Positions 17,686-26,620 of a stretch of DNA of 64,000 nucleotides are shown here, piece after piece (the first letter of the stretch is position 1; every line of letters starts with the position of its first letter). The stretch covers positions 1 through 64,000 of the forward strand of contig JAHENB010000016.1 in assembly GCA_024643345.1 (NCBI GenBank). Reading direction: 5' to 3'. The notes beneath the pieces are model-generated. The model saw only the letters and a list, made by a program, of their open reading frames with translations. It did no database searches and was not told the DNA's origin. Made by a program: the position numbers and the translations under genes. This stretch comes from Maribacter sp. (GTDB taxonomy: Bacteria > Bacteroidota > Bacteroidia > Flavobacteriales > Flavobacteriaceae).

Positions 17686-17766
17686 CTAAATTATTGTTGT
17701 GAGATGGCCCCAAAATGTGGCCTAAACCTAAATTTATGACATGAACCATTACGGTATTAAGACTAA

Positions 17767-18396
17767 ATGGATCATCCGATGCAATTGACCGACCTTATAA
17801 AGAAGTTTTATATTGAGTTCCCGATTATGGAAAATAGGGGAAATCCTTGGAACATCATTGCAGATTTAGAATCGATAATTACCGCACAAATAGCCACATT
17901 GAGCAAATCGGAATATCATATTCACGATCAAATCGCGATTCACAAAACGGCTATTGTGGAATCCGGTGCGGTGCTAAAGCCCTATGCAATCATAGGTAAA
18001 AATTGTACCATAAAAGCGGGCGCCTACTTGCGCAATGGGGTTTGCTTAACTCAAAACGTGACCATTGGCGCCAACTGTGAAATAAAACAAAGTATCATTT
18101 TCAGTGCATCGCGTATGGCACATCTAAATTATGTCGGCAATTCAATGATTGGTTCAGATGTAAACCTGGAGGCAGGGGCAGTTTTGGCGAACCATTTTAA
18201 TGAAATTCCCAATAAAACGGTTAGGCTCAACTATATGGGCAATGTTATAGATACACAAAGCCTTAAGTTCGGTGCAATCATCGGAGATCGATCACGAATA
18301 GGCGCCAATGCGGTACTCAATCCGGGTACGGTACTTTCTCCCGATTCGGTTGTGGGCCGCCTTGTGCATGTCGATCAGATGAAACAACTCGAATAA
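17767..18396 (+). CDS. Left-handed beta-helix (hexapeptide) acyltransferase, GlmU C-domain-like
   Basis: A 209-residue protein built of hexapeptide repeats from about residue 50 (AIHKTAIVESGAVLKPYAIIGKN...). The stretch HLNYVGNSMIGSDVNLEAGAVLANHF resembles the acetyltransferase active-site region of GlmU (HLTYLGDAEIGDNVNIGAG...). There is no N-terminal nucleotidyltransferase domain, so at most the acyl-transfer half is represented. It may acetylate a sugar or sugar nucleotide; substrate unknown. Convergent with the next gene, with only 3 nt between the stops. Confidence 0.8.
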   Translation: MDHPMQLTDLIKKFYIEFPIMENRGNPWNIIADLESIITAQIATLSKSEYHIHDQIAIHKTAIVESGAVLKPYAIIGKNCTIKAGAYLRNGVCLTQNVTIGANCEIKQSIIFSASRMAHLNYVGNSMIGSDVNLEAGAVLANHFNEIPNKTVRLNYMGNVIDTQSLKFGAIIGDRSRIGANAVLNPGTVLSPDSVVGRLVHVDQMKQLE

Positions 18397-18399
18397 ATA

Positions 18400-19728
18400 T
18401 TATTGAATGGAGGCGATAACTTCCCTTAAAAAGCCATTCACATCAAAATCGGGCTCTTCCGCAAGTCCGGTTCGCACCACGACCAAGTCTTTTGATGGGA
18501 TGATGAATACATATTGTCCCTGATAGCCATTGGCGGAATACAGATCTCTGGGCACATCGGGATATTTTCCTTCGGCATTGAGCCAAAAATGGGCACCATA
18601 TGTACCTTGAGAATGGGGGGTAGGGCGACTAACATATGCTGGCCATTCGGGATCAAATACTTGTTCTCCGTTCCAAAGCCCATCATTAAGGTAGAGCAAT
18701 CCGAATTTTGCCCAATCACGGGTACTGGCCCACCCATAAGAAGATCCTACAAAGTTGCCGGAGGCATCGGTTTCGATCAACATGGAGGTCATCCCGATCT
18801 TGTCGATGAGTTCATGATAGGGAAAATTTAGATAGGCTTGCTGGTCGCTCATTGTATTTCTAAGCAATCCGGAGAGTAGGTTGGTGGTCCCCGATGAATA
18901 GTTCCATATCTCCGTGGGCGGTGCAATCGACTCATTTTGCGCCTGAACAAGGGACATATTATCAGACAGGAACAACATTTTGGTGACATCTGAAATGGAG
19001 GTATAGTCTTCATCCCATGCGAGCCCGCTCTGCATGCGAAGCAGGTGGTTGAGTGTGATGTTTTTTCGCTCATCATTTTGCCATGCCGCTACTTCTGCCC
19101 GTTCGTTGATATTGATCTTTCCTTGATATTGGAGAATACCATAAAGTGTCGCGAGTACGCTCTTGGTCATGCTCCAGCCCAGTATTGGTGTATTTTCATT
19201 AAATCCATCACCATAGCGCTCGGCTATGATATGGTTCTTATAGGCTACCAGTACGGTTCTTGTTTTTTGGATTGCCGGATTCGAAAATGCCAGATCCATA
19301 GCCTCCTCCAAATGCCGAAAGTCCACATTGGCGAACAAAGTGTCTTTTGGGTCACCGTTACCAAAGGGAAACGGCAAGGTCAGAAGCTTTGGATTTCTTT
19401 GTGGTTTAAGGGCGTTTTTATCCAAATGAGTCCCTGGGTTGATCAAGAAGCATCCCAGACCATCGATACATTCGGTCTCACGTTGCATAAGTCCAAATAC
19501 GCTGGCACTGGCGCCATGATCTGCAGGTTTGACATCTGCCCACTTGATCATGGGCACATTGTTGTCATTTTCCTTTATGGAAGTTGGATTTCGATGTGCG
19601 ATAAACACGGTAGAGGCCATATTTTTGGAAGCATAACCCGAAATAATCGTAAGTTTTGGAAAATTGAGCCAGGCAAATATTCCTATTAGTCCCAGGAAAA
19701 CCAATACAGTGCGTTTCAACCACTTCAT
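18400..19728 (-). CDS. Serine hydrolase of beta-lactamase (class C) fold
   Basis: A 442-residue protein anchored by an N-terminal helix (VLVFLGLIGIFAWL, ~8-21), so exported or inner-membrane bound. The penicillin-binding/class C core has S-x-x-K as SMTK (in LGWSMTKSV), the Y-x-N-equivalent region NYSSGTTN and a third-strand region near SANGYQGQY. Family members act as esterases, amidases or 6-aminohexanoate-dimer hydrolases; true beta-lactamase activity is not implied. Monocistronic. Confidence 0.85.
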   Translation of the reverse strand: MKWLKRTVLVFLGLIGIFAWLNFPKLTIISGYASKNMASTVFIAHRNPTSIKENDNNVPMIKWADVKPADHGASASVFGLMQRETECIDGLGCFLINPGTHLDKNALKPQRNPKLLTLPFPFGNGDPKDTLFANVDFRHLEEAMDLAFSNPAIQKTRTVLVAYKNHIIAERYGDGFNENTPILGWSMTKSVLATLYGILQYQGKININERAEVAAWQNDERKNITLNHLLRMQSGLAWDEDYTSISDVTKMLFLSDNMSLVQAQNESIAPPTEIWNYSSGTTNLLSGLLRNTMSDQQAYLNFPYHELIDKIGMTSMLIETDASGNFVGSSYGWASTRDWAKFGLLYLNDGLWNGEQVFDPEWPAYVSRPTPHSQGTYGAHFWLNAEGKYPDVPRDLYSANGYQGQYVFIIPSKDLVVVRTGLAEEPDFDVNGFLREVIASIQ

Positions 19729-19891
19729 CGGGGAAGCAAATAAAGAGAGTAAAGGTTAAAGATAACGAAAACCATAATGCTAAAGGGCTTTTTCCAAAAA
19801 TTATGGAAACACACCAAACCGTATTTCAGTGGTTCTTTCTAACTTTCATGGGCGAAGTTTTCATCGTTAAAAAGCTTATAAAGATAAAATT

Positions 19892-20331
19892 ATGCCGCGT
19901 TGGGATGACCTACAGGAACAATTGAAATGGGTGGCCGCGGAAGGCTAAGGTAAAAACCATACGTTCCGGTTCAATGCACTTTATTCATGTTCCAAAGCAA
20001 GACCTCGGAGATCGATGAACCAGATGCTAAAGGCCATCTTTAGGGAGAAATCGGCGTATGCGCGGTAGAAGGGGCGATAGAAGCATGTGGGAAAACCATA
20101 AACAAAGGCAACAAGATGATTTCGAAGGTTTGGGACTCCTTTAGGGGCAAGCCATTAACCCGATTCCCATATACGGTTGTCCGTGGGGGCTTGTCAGATG
20201 CGCGGCACGTATACTGGAATTTTGTCTCTTCTGACCCGGCTTCCATTGAAAAAGCAAAGAGGGCGTGGGTCAATAAAGATTTTATTATGATGGCAAATGA
20301 TAATACCCAAGTGCCTTTGCCCGGATCATAA
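19892..20331 (+). pseudogene. Decayed pirin-family gene
   Basis: The last ~70 codons to the TAA at 20329-20331 encode the C-terminal signature of long pirin proteins: RGGLSDARHVYWNFVSS followed by IEKAKRAW and VPLP. Upstream in the same frame, GEIGVCAVEGAIEACGKTI matches the pirin GEI-x-VYVVEG-x-IE-x-DGQ segment. It is cut off by an in-frame TAG at about 20038, and further similarity (EIDEPDAKGHL) lies just before that stop. The N-terminal cupin half is missing or scrambled. Stops plus loss of the 5' half make this a pseudogene. Its 3' end overlaps the convergent DUF2452 gene by 6 nt. Confidence 0.6.
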
Positions 20332-20727
20332 TTTTTCCCACATTTTGTCCGGGCCAAGTTTGAAACTGCCGATATGATCGAAATGGCATTCCTCAGGGGA
20401 AATAAGGGATAGGAAACTACTCTCATCCTTGGCCCTGTATAGATGGTAGACTTTGCCTGTAATCGGTTCAAAATTATATTTGGCGCCGTACACCAAATTA
20501 TTGTATTCAAACTGATCCATCATCTCCCTATACTGCTGCTTGATGTTTTCGTACCTGGCCTTGAATTGATTGTTGGCCGAAATAACGTTGGTGTTTTTCC
20601 ATGCCGTAATGTCGGGAGGCACTATTTTAGGGGCGGCAACGCTGCTTGCATAAGGCAGTAATGCCCCATGATAGGTCTGCGTTTCATCATCGAAAACGAC
20701 CGAATCAGGTTTTTTTTCTTTTTTCAT
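20326..20727 (-). CDS. DUF2452 family protein
   Basis: A 133-residue cytosolic protein that I recognise as DUF2452, widespread in Bacteroidota. Features are a lysine-rich start, PYASSVAAPKIVPPDITAWK, helical QFKARYENIKQQYREMMDQF, and the beta region YNFEPITGKVYHLYRAKDESSFLSLISPEEC. No catalytic motif is visible and function is unknown. It is divergent from the lipoprotein operon that begins at 20822. Confidence 0.85.
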   Translation of the reverse strand: MKKEKKPDSVVFDDETQTYHGALLPYASSVAAPKIVPPDITAWKNTNVISANNQFKARYENIKQQYREMMDQFEYNNLVYGAKYNFEPITGKVYHLYRAKDESSFLSLISPEECHFDHIGSFKLGPDKMWEKL

Positions 20728-20821
20728 AGAGATGCAAAATTACGAAAAGCGGGGAATTTATTTTGGAGACGAAATTCCTTATATCTATCTTCCATTGAAA
20801 TTAATGATAATAGGAAATTTT

Positions 20822-22369
20822 ATGCGGCAAAAAAAGAGTTCCTTGTTCTTGGGATATTTCATGGGCTTAATGGCGGTACTGCTATTTTTATCTTCATGTA
20901 GCGACCAAAAGAAGGATAAGCCGGTTGCTTTATACAAAACCTATTGCGCAAGTTGCCATATCGCCCCATCGATTAACGATTTGCCTAAATCGATTTGGGA
21001 AAATGCCATATTGCCCGAAATGGGTGCTAGGATGGGAATCCGTGAAAATGGTTTCGATCCTTATAAAGGGATGAGTTTTACGGAACAGGCGGCCATGTTG
21101 CAAACGGGGATTTATCCACCAAAACCCCTCATTTCCACCGAAGATTGGCAATTGTTAAAGCAGTACATCATTGACATGGCACCCGATTCCCTTGCACTAA
21201 CCGAAAATAGCATCGAGCCGATGGAATTAGTCCAGTTTGTGCCCAGGCCCATTACCTTGGATGCCAAAGAGGGGGCTTATTTTACGCATCTGTCATTTGA
21301 CCGGGAGACCAACCAATTGAACTTGGGGGATGTTTATGGGAATATCGTATCCTATGATTCCAAAAATGACACGGTCCTCCGAATTGCACGTTTTCGTTCG
21401 CCCGTTGTCGATTACGACCAAGGGACCGATGCCAGCTATGCGACCATGATTGGGTCCCTTGCCCCGTCTGCCTTGAACAATGGTGCGGTATTCAAACTAT
21501 CGGATACCAAGCCCGGTCCGGTCGCCGATGGATTGCACAGGCCTTCCAACACTTTGGTGGTCGATTTGAACAAGGACGGAAAGGATGAAATCGTGGTCAG
21601 CGAATATGGAGACCTTACGGGGCAACTTTCCCTCATTGTTGAAAAAGCGGATGGGACGTATGCGAAACAGCTGTTGTTAAACCAGCCTGGAACCATACGG
21701 GTCTTAGCCAGGGATATGGACAAGGATGGCCTGGCCGATTTAGTTGTGTCCACTTCCCAGGGTGATGAGGGCATATCTATTTTATTTCAACAAGAGGATT
21801 TGAAATTCAGGGCAGACAAGGTGTTGCGCTTTAGTCCCGTCTACGGTACTAGCTGGTTCGAAATGATAGATTACGATGGTGATGGGGACGATGATATTAT
21901 CACGGTAAATGGTGATAATGCCGATGAATCCTACGTGCTAAAGCCTTATCACGGTCTACGAATCCACCTGAATGATGGCAACAACCAATTTGAAGAAAAG
22001 TATTTCTACCCATTTTATGGTGCAACAAGGGTCTTGGCCAACGATTTTGATAAAGATGGGGATGTTGATTTTGCGGTTTTATCGACTTTCCCCGATTATA
22101 CCGAACGACCACTGCACACGTTTGTCTATTTGGAGAACAAAAATTCAAATGCCTTTGAATTCACCCCCTTTGGCATCGAACAATCGAATTGGGCACCCTG
22201 GTTTTTGATGGAGGCGTGCGACTACGATCAGGATGGCGATGATGATATCGTATTGAGTGCTTTCAGCATCGGGTTCACGGCGGTACCAGAGGACCTATCG
22301 GCCTATTGGAAAGAAAAGAATCTTGATATAATGGTTTTGGAAAATAAATTGATGACAAATTTTCAATGA
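20822..22369 (+). CDS. FG-GAP/VCBS-repeat lipoprotein with a single haem-binding CxxCH
   Basis: A 515-residue lipoprotein: MRQKK start, hydrophobic core and L-S-S-C lipobox (ATG 20822 chosen because longer starts bury the signal peptide). Shortly after the anchor comes one c-type haem motif, CASCH, with a cytochrome-c-like helix region. The rest is a beta-propeller of FG-GAP/VCBS units carrying calcium-type D-x-D-x-D-G loops (DLNKDGKDE, DMDKDGLAD, DYDGDGDDD, DFDKDGDVD, DYDQDGDDD). A surface or periplasmic binding/redox role is plausible. First gene of an overlapped operon: the next ATG lies 4 nt inside its 3' end. Confidence 0.8.
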   Translation: MRQKKSSLFLGYFMGLMAVLLFLSSCSDQKKDKPVALYKTYCASCHIAPSINDLPKSIWENAILPEMGARMGIRENGFDPYKGMSFTEQAAMLQTGIYPPKPLISTEDWQLLKQYIIDMAPDSLALTENSIEPMELVQFVPRPITLDAKEGAYFTHLSFDRETNQLNLGDVYGNIVSYDSKNDTVLRIARFRSPVVDYDQGTDASYATMIGSLAPSALNNGAVFKLSDTKPGPVADGLHRPSNTLVVDLNKDGKDEIVVSEYGDLTGQLSLIVEKADGTYAKQLLLNQPGTIRVLARDMDKDGLADLVVSTSQGDEGISILFQQEDLKFRADKVLRFSPVYGTSWFEMIDYDGDGDDDIITVNGDNADESYVLKPYHGLRIHLNDGNNQFEEKYFYPFYGATRVLANDFDKDGDVDFAVLSTFPDYTERPLHTFVYLENKNSNAFEFTPFGIEQSNWAPWFLMEACDYDQDGDDDIVLSAFSIGFTAVPEDLSAYWKEKNLDIMVLENKLMTNFQ

Positions 22370-22794
22370 TGAAACCGCTTACAACAAGCTTGATTTTTTT
22401 TTTGCTCTTGGCCTCGACGGGCTGTAAGAATGAAGAAGACAAAGATTATGTTTGGAAGACGGTGTTGGTCAATGTTTCTGCCTATAATTCGGTAAGGTCA
22501 CAGACCGATAGTATCCCAAACGTGGCCGCATGGGGCGATACCTTAAGGCCGGGCATGAAGAGTATTGCGATATCACGGGATTTATTGGATTTGGGTTTGG
22601 ATTATGACACACAGGTCATCATCCAAGGTATGGAAGGCGTTTATTTGGTCAAAGACAAGATGCACCCCAAATGGAGACATAAAATTGATATTTATATGGG
22701 CGAGGATGTGCAAGGAGCCAGGGAATGGGGGAGGAAAAAGCTCAAGATCCGCTATCGGGTAAAAAAAGACAGTATCGAAGATCAAGGCCAATGA
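22366..22794 (+). CDS. 3D-domain lipoprotein
   Basis: A 142-residue lipoprotein with lipobox A-S-T-G-C. The mature part matches the 3D (double-psi beta-barrel) domain found in MltA- and YuiC/Sps-like peptidoglycan-acting proteins: AWGDTLRPGMKSIAISRDLL, VIIQGMEGVYLVKDKM and IDIYMGED...WGRKK. The catalytic aspartates include the D of IDIYMGED. It overlaps both neighbours (ATGATG with the previous stop; ATGA with the amidase), so it is produced together with an amidase and a carboxypeptidase-like enzyme. Confidence 0.8.
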   Translation: MMKPLTTSLIFFLLLASTGCKNEEDKDYVWKTVLVNVSAYNSVRSQTDSIPNVAAWGDTLRPGMKSIAISRDLLDLGLDYDTQVIIQGMEGVYLVKDKMHPKWRHKIDIYMGEDVQGAREWGRKKLKIRYRVKKDSIEDQGQ

Positions 22795-23468
22795 GAAAAT
22801 TATTTATTTTGTTGATATTGACCGGAGTTTTGATGTCCTGCTCGGTTTCCAGGGGTATTATTGATAAGCCTATTGTTTTTGATGAGAACCGAACGCAACT
22901 CACCCTTGACTATTTGGCGAACCGTTATGGCTTGGAACAGGAGACCCCCACGATCGTCCCCAAAATGATTGTTCTGCATTGGACGGTCATTCCGAGCTTG
23001 CAAGAAGCGTTCGAAGCTTTTTATAATTCTAGTTTACCCGATTGGAGACCGGAAATCCAAACGGTAAGCGGTTTAAACGTTTCTTCACAATTTATGGTCG
23101 ACAGGGATGGTAAGATTTATAGGTTACTTCCTGAAACCACCATGGCAAGGCATACAATTGGATTAAACCATTGCGCGATAGGCATTGAAAATGTAGGGGG
23201 CAGCGATTCGCTTCCCCTGACCAAGAAACAATTGAGATCGAACATTAAGTTGGTAGAGTATCTGGCTGAAAGATATGACATCGAATACCTGATAGGACAC
23301 TATGAATATACCCGTTTTGAGGGCCATCCACTTTGGTTGGAAAAAGACACCGCCTACCGGACAAAAAAGGAAGACCCCGGGGAGGCCTTCATGAAAGCGG
23401 TACGCCGCGCAACCCAGAAATTTAATTTCAAACCCGTTCCCGCAAAACCAATAGCAAATGACCTCTAA
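22791..23468 (+). CDS. N-acetylmuramoyl-L-alanine amidase lipoprotein (Amidase_2)
   Basis: A 225-residue lipoprotein (lipobox V-L-M-S-C) with an Amidase_2/AmpD-like zinc domain. First Zn ligand is the His of IVLHWTV; then TMARHTIGLNHCAIGIENVG (second His and Glu) and IGHYEYTRFEGHP. It should cleave the amide between MurNAc and the stem peptide, or bind muropeptides, at the periplasmic face. The start is the ATG in the ATGA overlap with the 3D-domain gene; a frame-extended start at 22725 is unlikely because it would remove the signal peptide from the N-terminus. Confidence 0.88.
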   Translation: MRKLFILLILTGVLMSCSVSRGIIDKPIVFDENRTQLTLDYLANRYGLEQETPTIVPKMIVLHWTVIPSLQEAFEAFYNSSLPDWRPEIQTVSGLNVSSQFMVDRDGKIYRLLPETTMARHTIGLNHCAIGIENVGGSDSLPLTKKQLRSNIKLVEYLAERYDIEYLIGHYEYTRFEGHPLWLEKDTAYRTKKEDPGEAFMKAVRRATQKFNFKPVPAKPIANDL

Positions 23469-24924
23469 GATTTCCATTTTCGCATTACTGTGTTCCTACT
23501 TGTGCATGGGCCAGGCGGCCGATATTACAACCGCCCTTTATGAAACCTATGATTCTTACAAGGAAACCACTTTGAACAAAAGGCGCATCAAGTATGAAGC
23601 CCTTCAGCCCTTGATCGAAGAATACCGAAACAAATCAAAATTTACCGTGAAAAAGGTTGGGGAATCCATAGAGGGCCGTAACCTCAATTTGATCAGTATG
23701 GGTACAGGCGATATAAATGTTTTTTTATGGTCACAGATGCATGGAGACGAACCCACGGCCACACAGGCAATCTTTGATATCTTCAATTTTTTGGAGGGCG
23801 AGGGATTTTCGAATGAAAAGGAAGCGATTCTGAACAAACTCACCCTTCATTTTTTACCGATGCTGAATCCAGATGGGGCAGCCGTATATCAGCGAAGAAA
23901 TCGATTGGGAATCGATATCAACAGGGATGCGCTGTCACTGCAATCACCCGAAGCACGTACCCTCAAAAAAGTACGTGACAGCCTGAACGCCGATTTCGGT
24001 TTCAATCTGCACGACCAAAGCACGTATTACAATGCCGTTCGGACAGAGAAGCCGGCCACCATCTCGTATTTGGCCCCCGCGTACAACTATGAGAAAGAAA
24101 TCAACGAGGTGAGGGCGAACGCGATGAAGGTCATTGTTTTTATGAACAACATCATCCAAAAATATGCCCCGGGCCAAGTAGGGCGTTATAACGATGATTT
24201 TGAACCCAGGGCTTTTGGCGACAATATTCAAAAATGGGGCACTAGTGCTATTTTGATCGAATCGGGCGGCTATGCCGATGATGCCGAAAAGCAGGAAATC
24301 CGTAAATTGAACTACGTTTCGATTCTCTCAGCAATCTATACGATTGCGAATGAAAATTACAAAGAGATTGCCTTGGAAGACTATGAAAAAATTCCTGAGA
24401 ACGATCGCAAGCTCTTTGATTTAAAGATCAAGCACGCTACCTATAACCTTCTAGGTCAGGACTATTGGTTGGATTTGGGCATCAATAGGCTCGAAGTTGA
24501 CAAAGAAGGAAACAACGATTATTGGTACAGTAGCCGCATCATCGATCAGGGCGACCTTTCAACATATTATGGTTATGAGAACTTGGAGGCAAATGGACTA
24601 ATGATCACGGAGGGGAAGGTATATCCGGAAACCCTGAAGACCATCGAAGCAGTAAAAAAAATCGATATTATGAACTGCCTTAAAATGGGGTATGCCTATA
24701 TAAGAATAGCGGATATTCCGATAGGGTTCAAGTCTTCCAATGTTATGATCAATCTTATAGGCCCCGAGTATAAAGTCCCGAAATTTGACTTGAAGGTAGG
24801 AATGAATCCGACCTTTCTGCTGGAGGAAGAAGGAAAACCGCGCTATGCTGTGATCAATGGTTTTCTGATAGACCTGAAAACAGGCAATGGTGATTTTAAG
24901 AACGCGATGATATACCGGAAATAA
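23458..24924 (+). CDS. Secreted M14-family metallopeptidase
   Basis: A 488-residue zinc carboxypeptidase-type enzyme with a signal peptide (MTSKISIFALLCSYLCMGQA). Zinc ligands are visible as HGDE (H-x-x-E, in SQMHGDEPT) and the later His in FNLHDQS; substrate Arg in INRDAL and catalytic Glu in LIESGG. A C-terminal ~150-residue beta domain follows. It overlaps the amidase by 11 nt, so an operon of haem/FG-GAP lipoprotein, 3D lipoprotein, amidase and M14 peptidase is evident, pointing to stem-peptide or peptidoglycan turnover (inference). Confidence 0.88.
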   Translation: MTSKISIFALLCSYLCMGQAADITTALYETYDSYKETTLNKRRIKYEALQPLIEEYRNKSKFTVKKVGESIEGRNLNLISMGTGDINVFLWSQMHGDEPTATQAIFDIFNFLEGEGFSNEKEAILNKLTLHFLPMLNPDGAAVYQRRNRLGIDINRDALSLQSPEARTLKKVRDSLNADFGFNLHDQSTYYNAVRTEKPATISYLAPAYNYEKEINEVRANAMKVIVFMNNIIQKYAPGQVGRYNDDFEPRAFGDNIQKWGTSAILIESGGYADDAEKQEIRKLNYVSILSAIYTIANENYKEIALEDYEKIPENDRKLFDLKIKHATYNLLGQDYWLDLGINRLEVDKEGNNDYWYSSRIIDQGDLSTYYGYENLEANGLMITEGKVYPETLKTIEAVKKIDIMNCLKMGYAYIRIADIPIGFKSSNVMINLIGPEYKVPKFDLKVGMNPTFLLEEEGKPRYAVINGFLIDLKTGNGDFKNAMIYRK

Positions 24925-24990
24925 CCACCTCCAAATAAATGAAGCCTTTTTCATTTTATAAGCATACTTTAAAATAGGCACAAAGTGGAA

Positions 24991-25158
24991 TCAATAACCA
25001 AATTGTATCGTTAGACTGGGTCCGTAAATAAGCAGTAACACGAGCATTACCGATAACATCATTACGATCGATGAAAAAAGTAGGAGGGTAGCGGCCTTGT
25101 ACCATTTGGTCATTTCACTTAAGGCGCTTTTCTGAAGTATTTCGTTGATCACATCCAT
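24991..25158 (-). CDS. Small single-pass membrane protein (55 aa)
   Basis: ATG 25158 to TGA 24991, 55 residues. An amphipathic N-terminus (MDVINEILQKSALSEMTKWY) is followed by one strong transmembrane helix of ~26 residues (ATLLLFSSIVMMLSVMLVLL) and a short tail. No family recognised. It sits between the convergent M14 gene and the divergent-facing VWA gene, with no close operon partner. Confidence 0.45.
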   Translation of the reverse strand: MDVINEILQKSALSEMTKWYKAATLLLFSSIVMMLSVMLVLLLIYGPSLTIQFGY

Positions 25159-25343
25159 GATTTCTTAGTTTAAATTAAATAGGCCATAGTTTTTAGGATG
25201 TAGGGGTTTGGTGCGTATAAGTTTGTTACCCTAAAACAATTCAGAAAGGATAAACCCTACTTTAGGTCCATGGAAATGACTTGCCTTTGACCGGTTTCAT
25301 TGGTTTCATTAAGGTGATTTTAAATTGGCAACCAATGGTTTGC

Positions 25344-25374
25344 AAAATAAAAAGGCTCCCGAATACGGAAGCCC
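25344..25374 (-). terminator. Terminator of the VWA lipoprotein gene
   Basis: GGCTCCCG / CGGAAGCC stem with one mismatch and a short loop, followed in the minus direction by a T-rich tract (AAAATAAAAA on the plus strand), 28 nt beyond the stop codon. Confidence 0.7.
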
Positions 25375-25401
25375 TTATTTGTTGGAAGTAATATTTGCAG
25401 A

Positions 25402-26496
25402 CTATTCACAGCCACCGGTAAATCCTTTGGCATTGAATTTGGTTTGTACGGCGCCCTGACGGCTTCCGGTCTTCACTTGGATGGCAAGGTTGTTTTCACC
25501 GCTCCCATCGCGTTTTGGACTACAATATTCAAAAAGATAAAAGCTATTGGCCCGTTCTGAAATTTTTGTGGAAATATCATTGAACGTGGTTTCGAGCTCT
25601 TCTTTGTTTCCCGCAAAAACACTCGAGGTCTTGCCCAAATCTGTAAGTACCGCGGTATCTATTTCCGCGCCCAGTCCAATGGTAAAAAACGAAATGTTCG
25701 CATCGGCGCCATCTACCTTTTTCTGGGCTTCCGCTTTAGTGAACCTTGAGGCCTGATCCGTACCGTCGGTAAAGATGATCACGGAGGCAGCTCCGATCTT
25801 TCCTCCGTTCGTGCTTTCGGCAAGTACGTCCTGGGCAATATCGGTCGCTTTGATCACGGCACCGTAAAGATCGGTCGAAGGATCGTTACTGATATCGGTG
25901 GAAATACCGTCAATGGCAAGTATAAGGTCTTCCTTTGAAGCGGTCAGCGGATTCAGCAGGTGTAGCTTGTTTTCACCGTCAAACCAATAAATCGCCATTT
26001 TGAACGCCTGTTGGGTCGTGGTCGGCATTACATTGTTGACAAAACTGGTTGTTGCCGTTTTTAACTCGTCGAGACTACTGCTCAAAACACTGTTGCTCAA
26101 ATCGAGCACCAAAAAGGCATTATTGCTAAAAATTTGGGAGTTGGGCGAGATCCTGGCCTGTGATTCCGAGGTTGAGATGGTATTGAAACAAGCATCGTTT
26201 CGGCCTTGTTCATATATCGTAAATTGACTGGCGGTAAGCCCCGATACGGGGATGCCGTCAACATCAGAGACCTTGAAAAGAATGGAGACCTTTCCCGGGA
26301 GGGTAGTAAACTGTTCTTGAATGGAGAGCACCAGATCATTTTCGCCCAAATTCAAACAATCATCAACGGGCTGACCTTTTCCCAATTCGCCCAAATTAAG
26401 ATTGTAATCTACATCATTATCGGCGTTTCCACAGGAATTCAGGTTGACCAGGGCAATAGAAAATAATGCTACAATAAGAAATTTTTTCATTTTCAA
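25402..26496 (-). CDS. VWA-domain lipoprotein
   Basis: A 364-residue lipoprotein (lipobox L-N-S-C at ~22). A von Willebrand factor A domain spans ~125-330 with an intact MIDAS: D-L-S-N-S (in LVLDLSNSV), Thr in STDLYG and Asp in IIFTDGTD. Before it lies a ~70-residue beta domain (KVSILFKVSDVDG), and after it a small Cys-containing tail. Metal-dependent adhesion or protein binding at the cell surface or periplasm is the family role. Start is ATG 26496 or the ATG two codons later. Confidence 0.88.
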   Translation of the reverse strand: MKMKKFLIVALFSIALVNLNSCGNADNDVDYNLNLGELGKGQPVDDCLNLGENDLVLSIQEQFTTLPGKVSILFKVSDVDGIPVSGLTASQFTIYEQGRNDACFNTISTSESQARISPNSQIFSNNAFLVLDLSNSVLSSSLDELKTATTSFVNNVMPTTTQQAFKMAIYWFDGENKLHLLNPLTASKEDLILAIDGISTDISNDPSTDLYGAVIKATDIAQDVLAESTNGGKIGAASVIIFTDGTDQASRFTKAEAQKKVDGADANISFFTIGLGAEIDTAVLTDLGKTSSVFAGNKEELETTFNDISTKISERANSFYLFEYCSPKRDGSGENNLAIQVKTGSRQGAVQTKFNAKGFTGGCE

Positions 26497-26620
26497 GTAT
26501 TAAATAGGTTCAACCATGAGAACGGGCAAAATGCATTAAAATTATAGTCGGTATAAAAATTATTGTTAAACAATGTTAAATGATTTTTGTAGCTTTCAAT
26601 TGAAATTAAACCATTTCAAA

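Noticed and set aside
19045-19689. 214-codon plus-strand frame
   Set aside because: Antisense to the beta-lactamase-fold hydrolase and shows no domain of its own.
18400-19728. Antibiotic-resistance beta-lactamase
   Set aside because: Only the general serine-hydrolase motifs are present; context and family point to an esterase/amidase-type enzyme.
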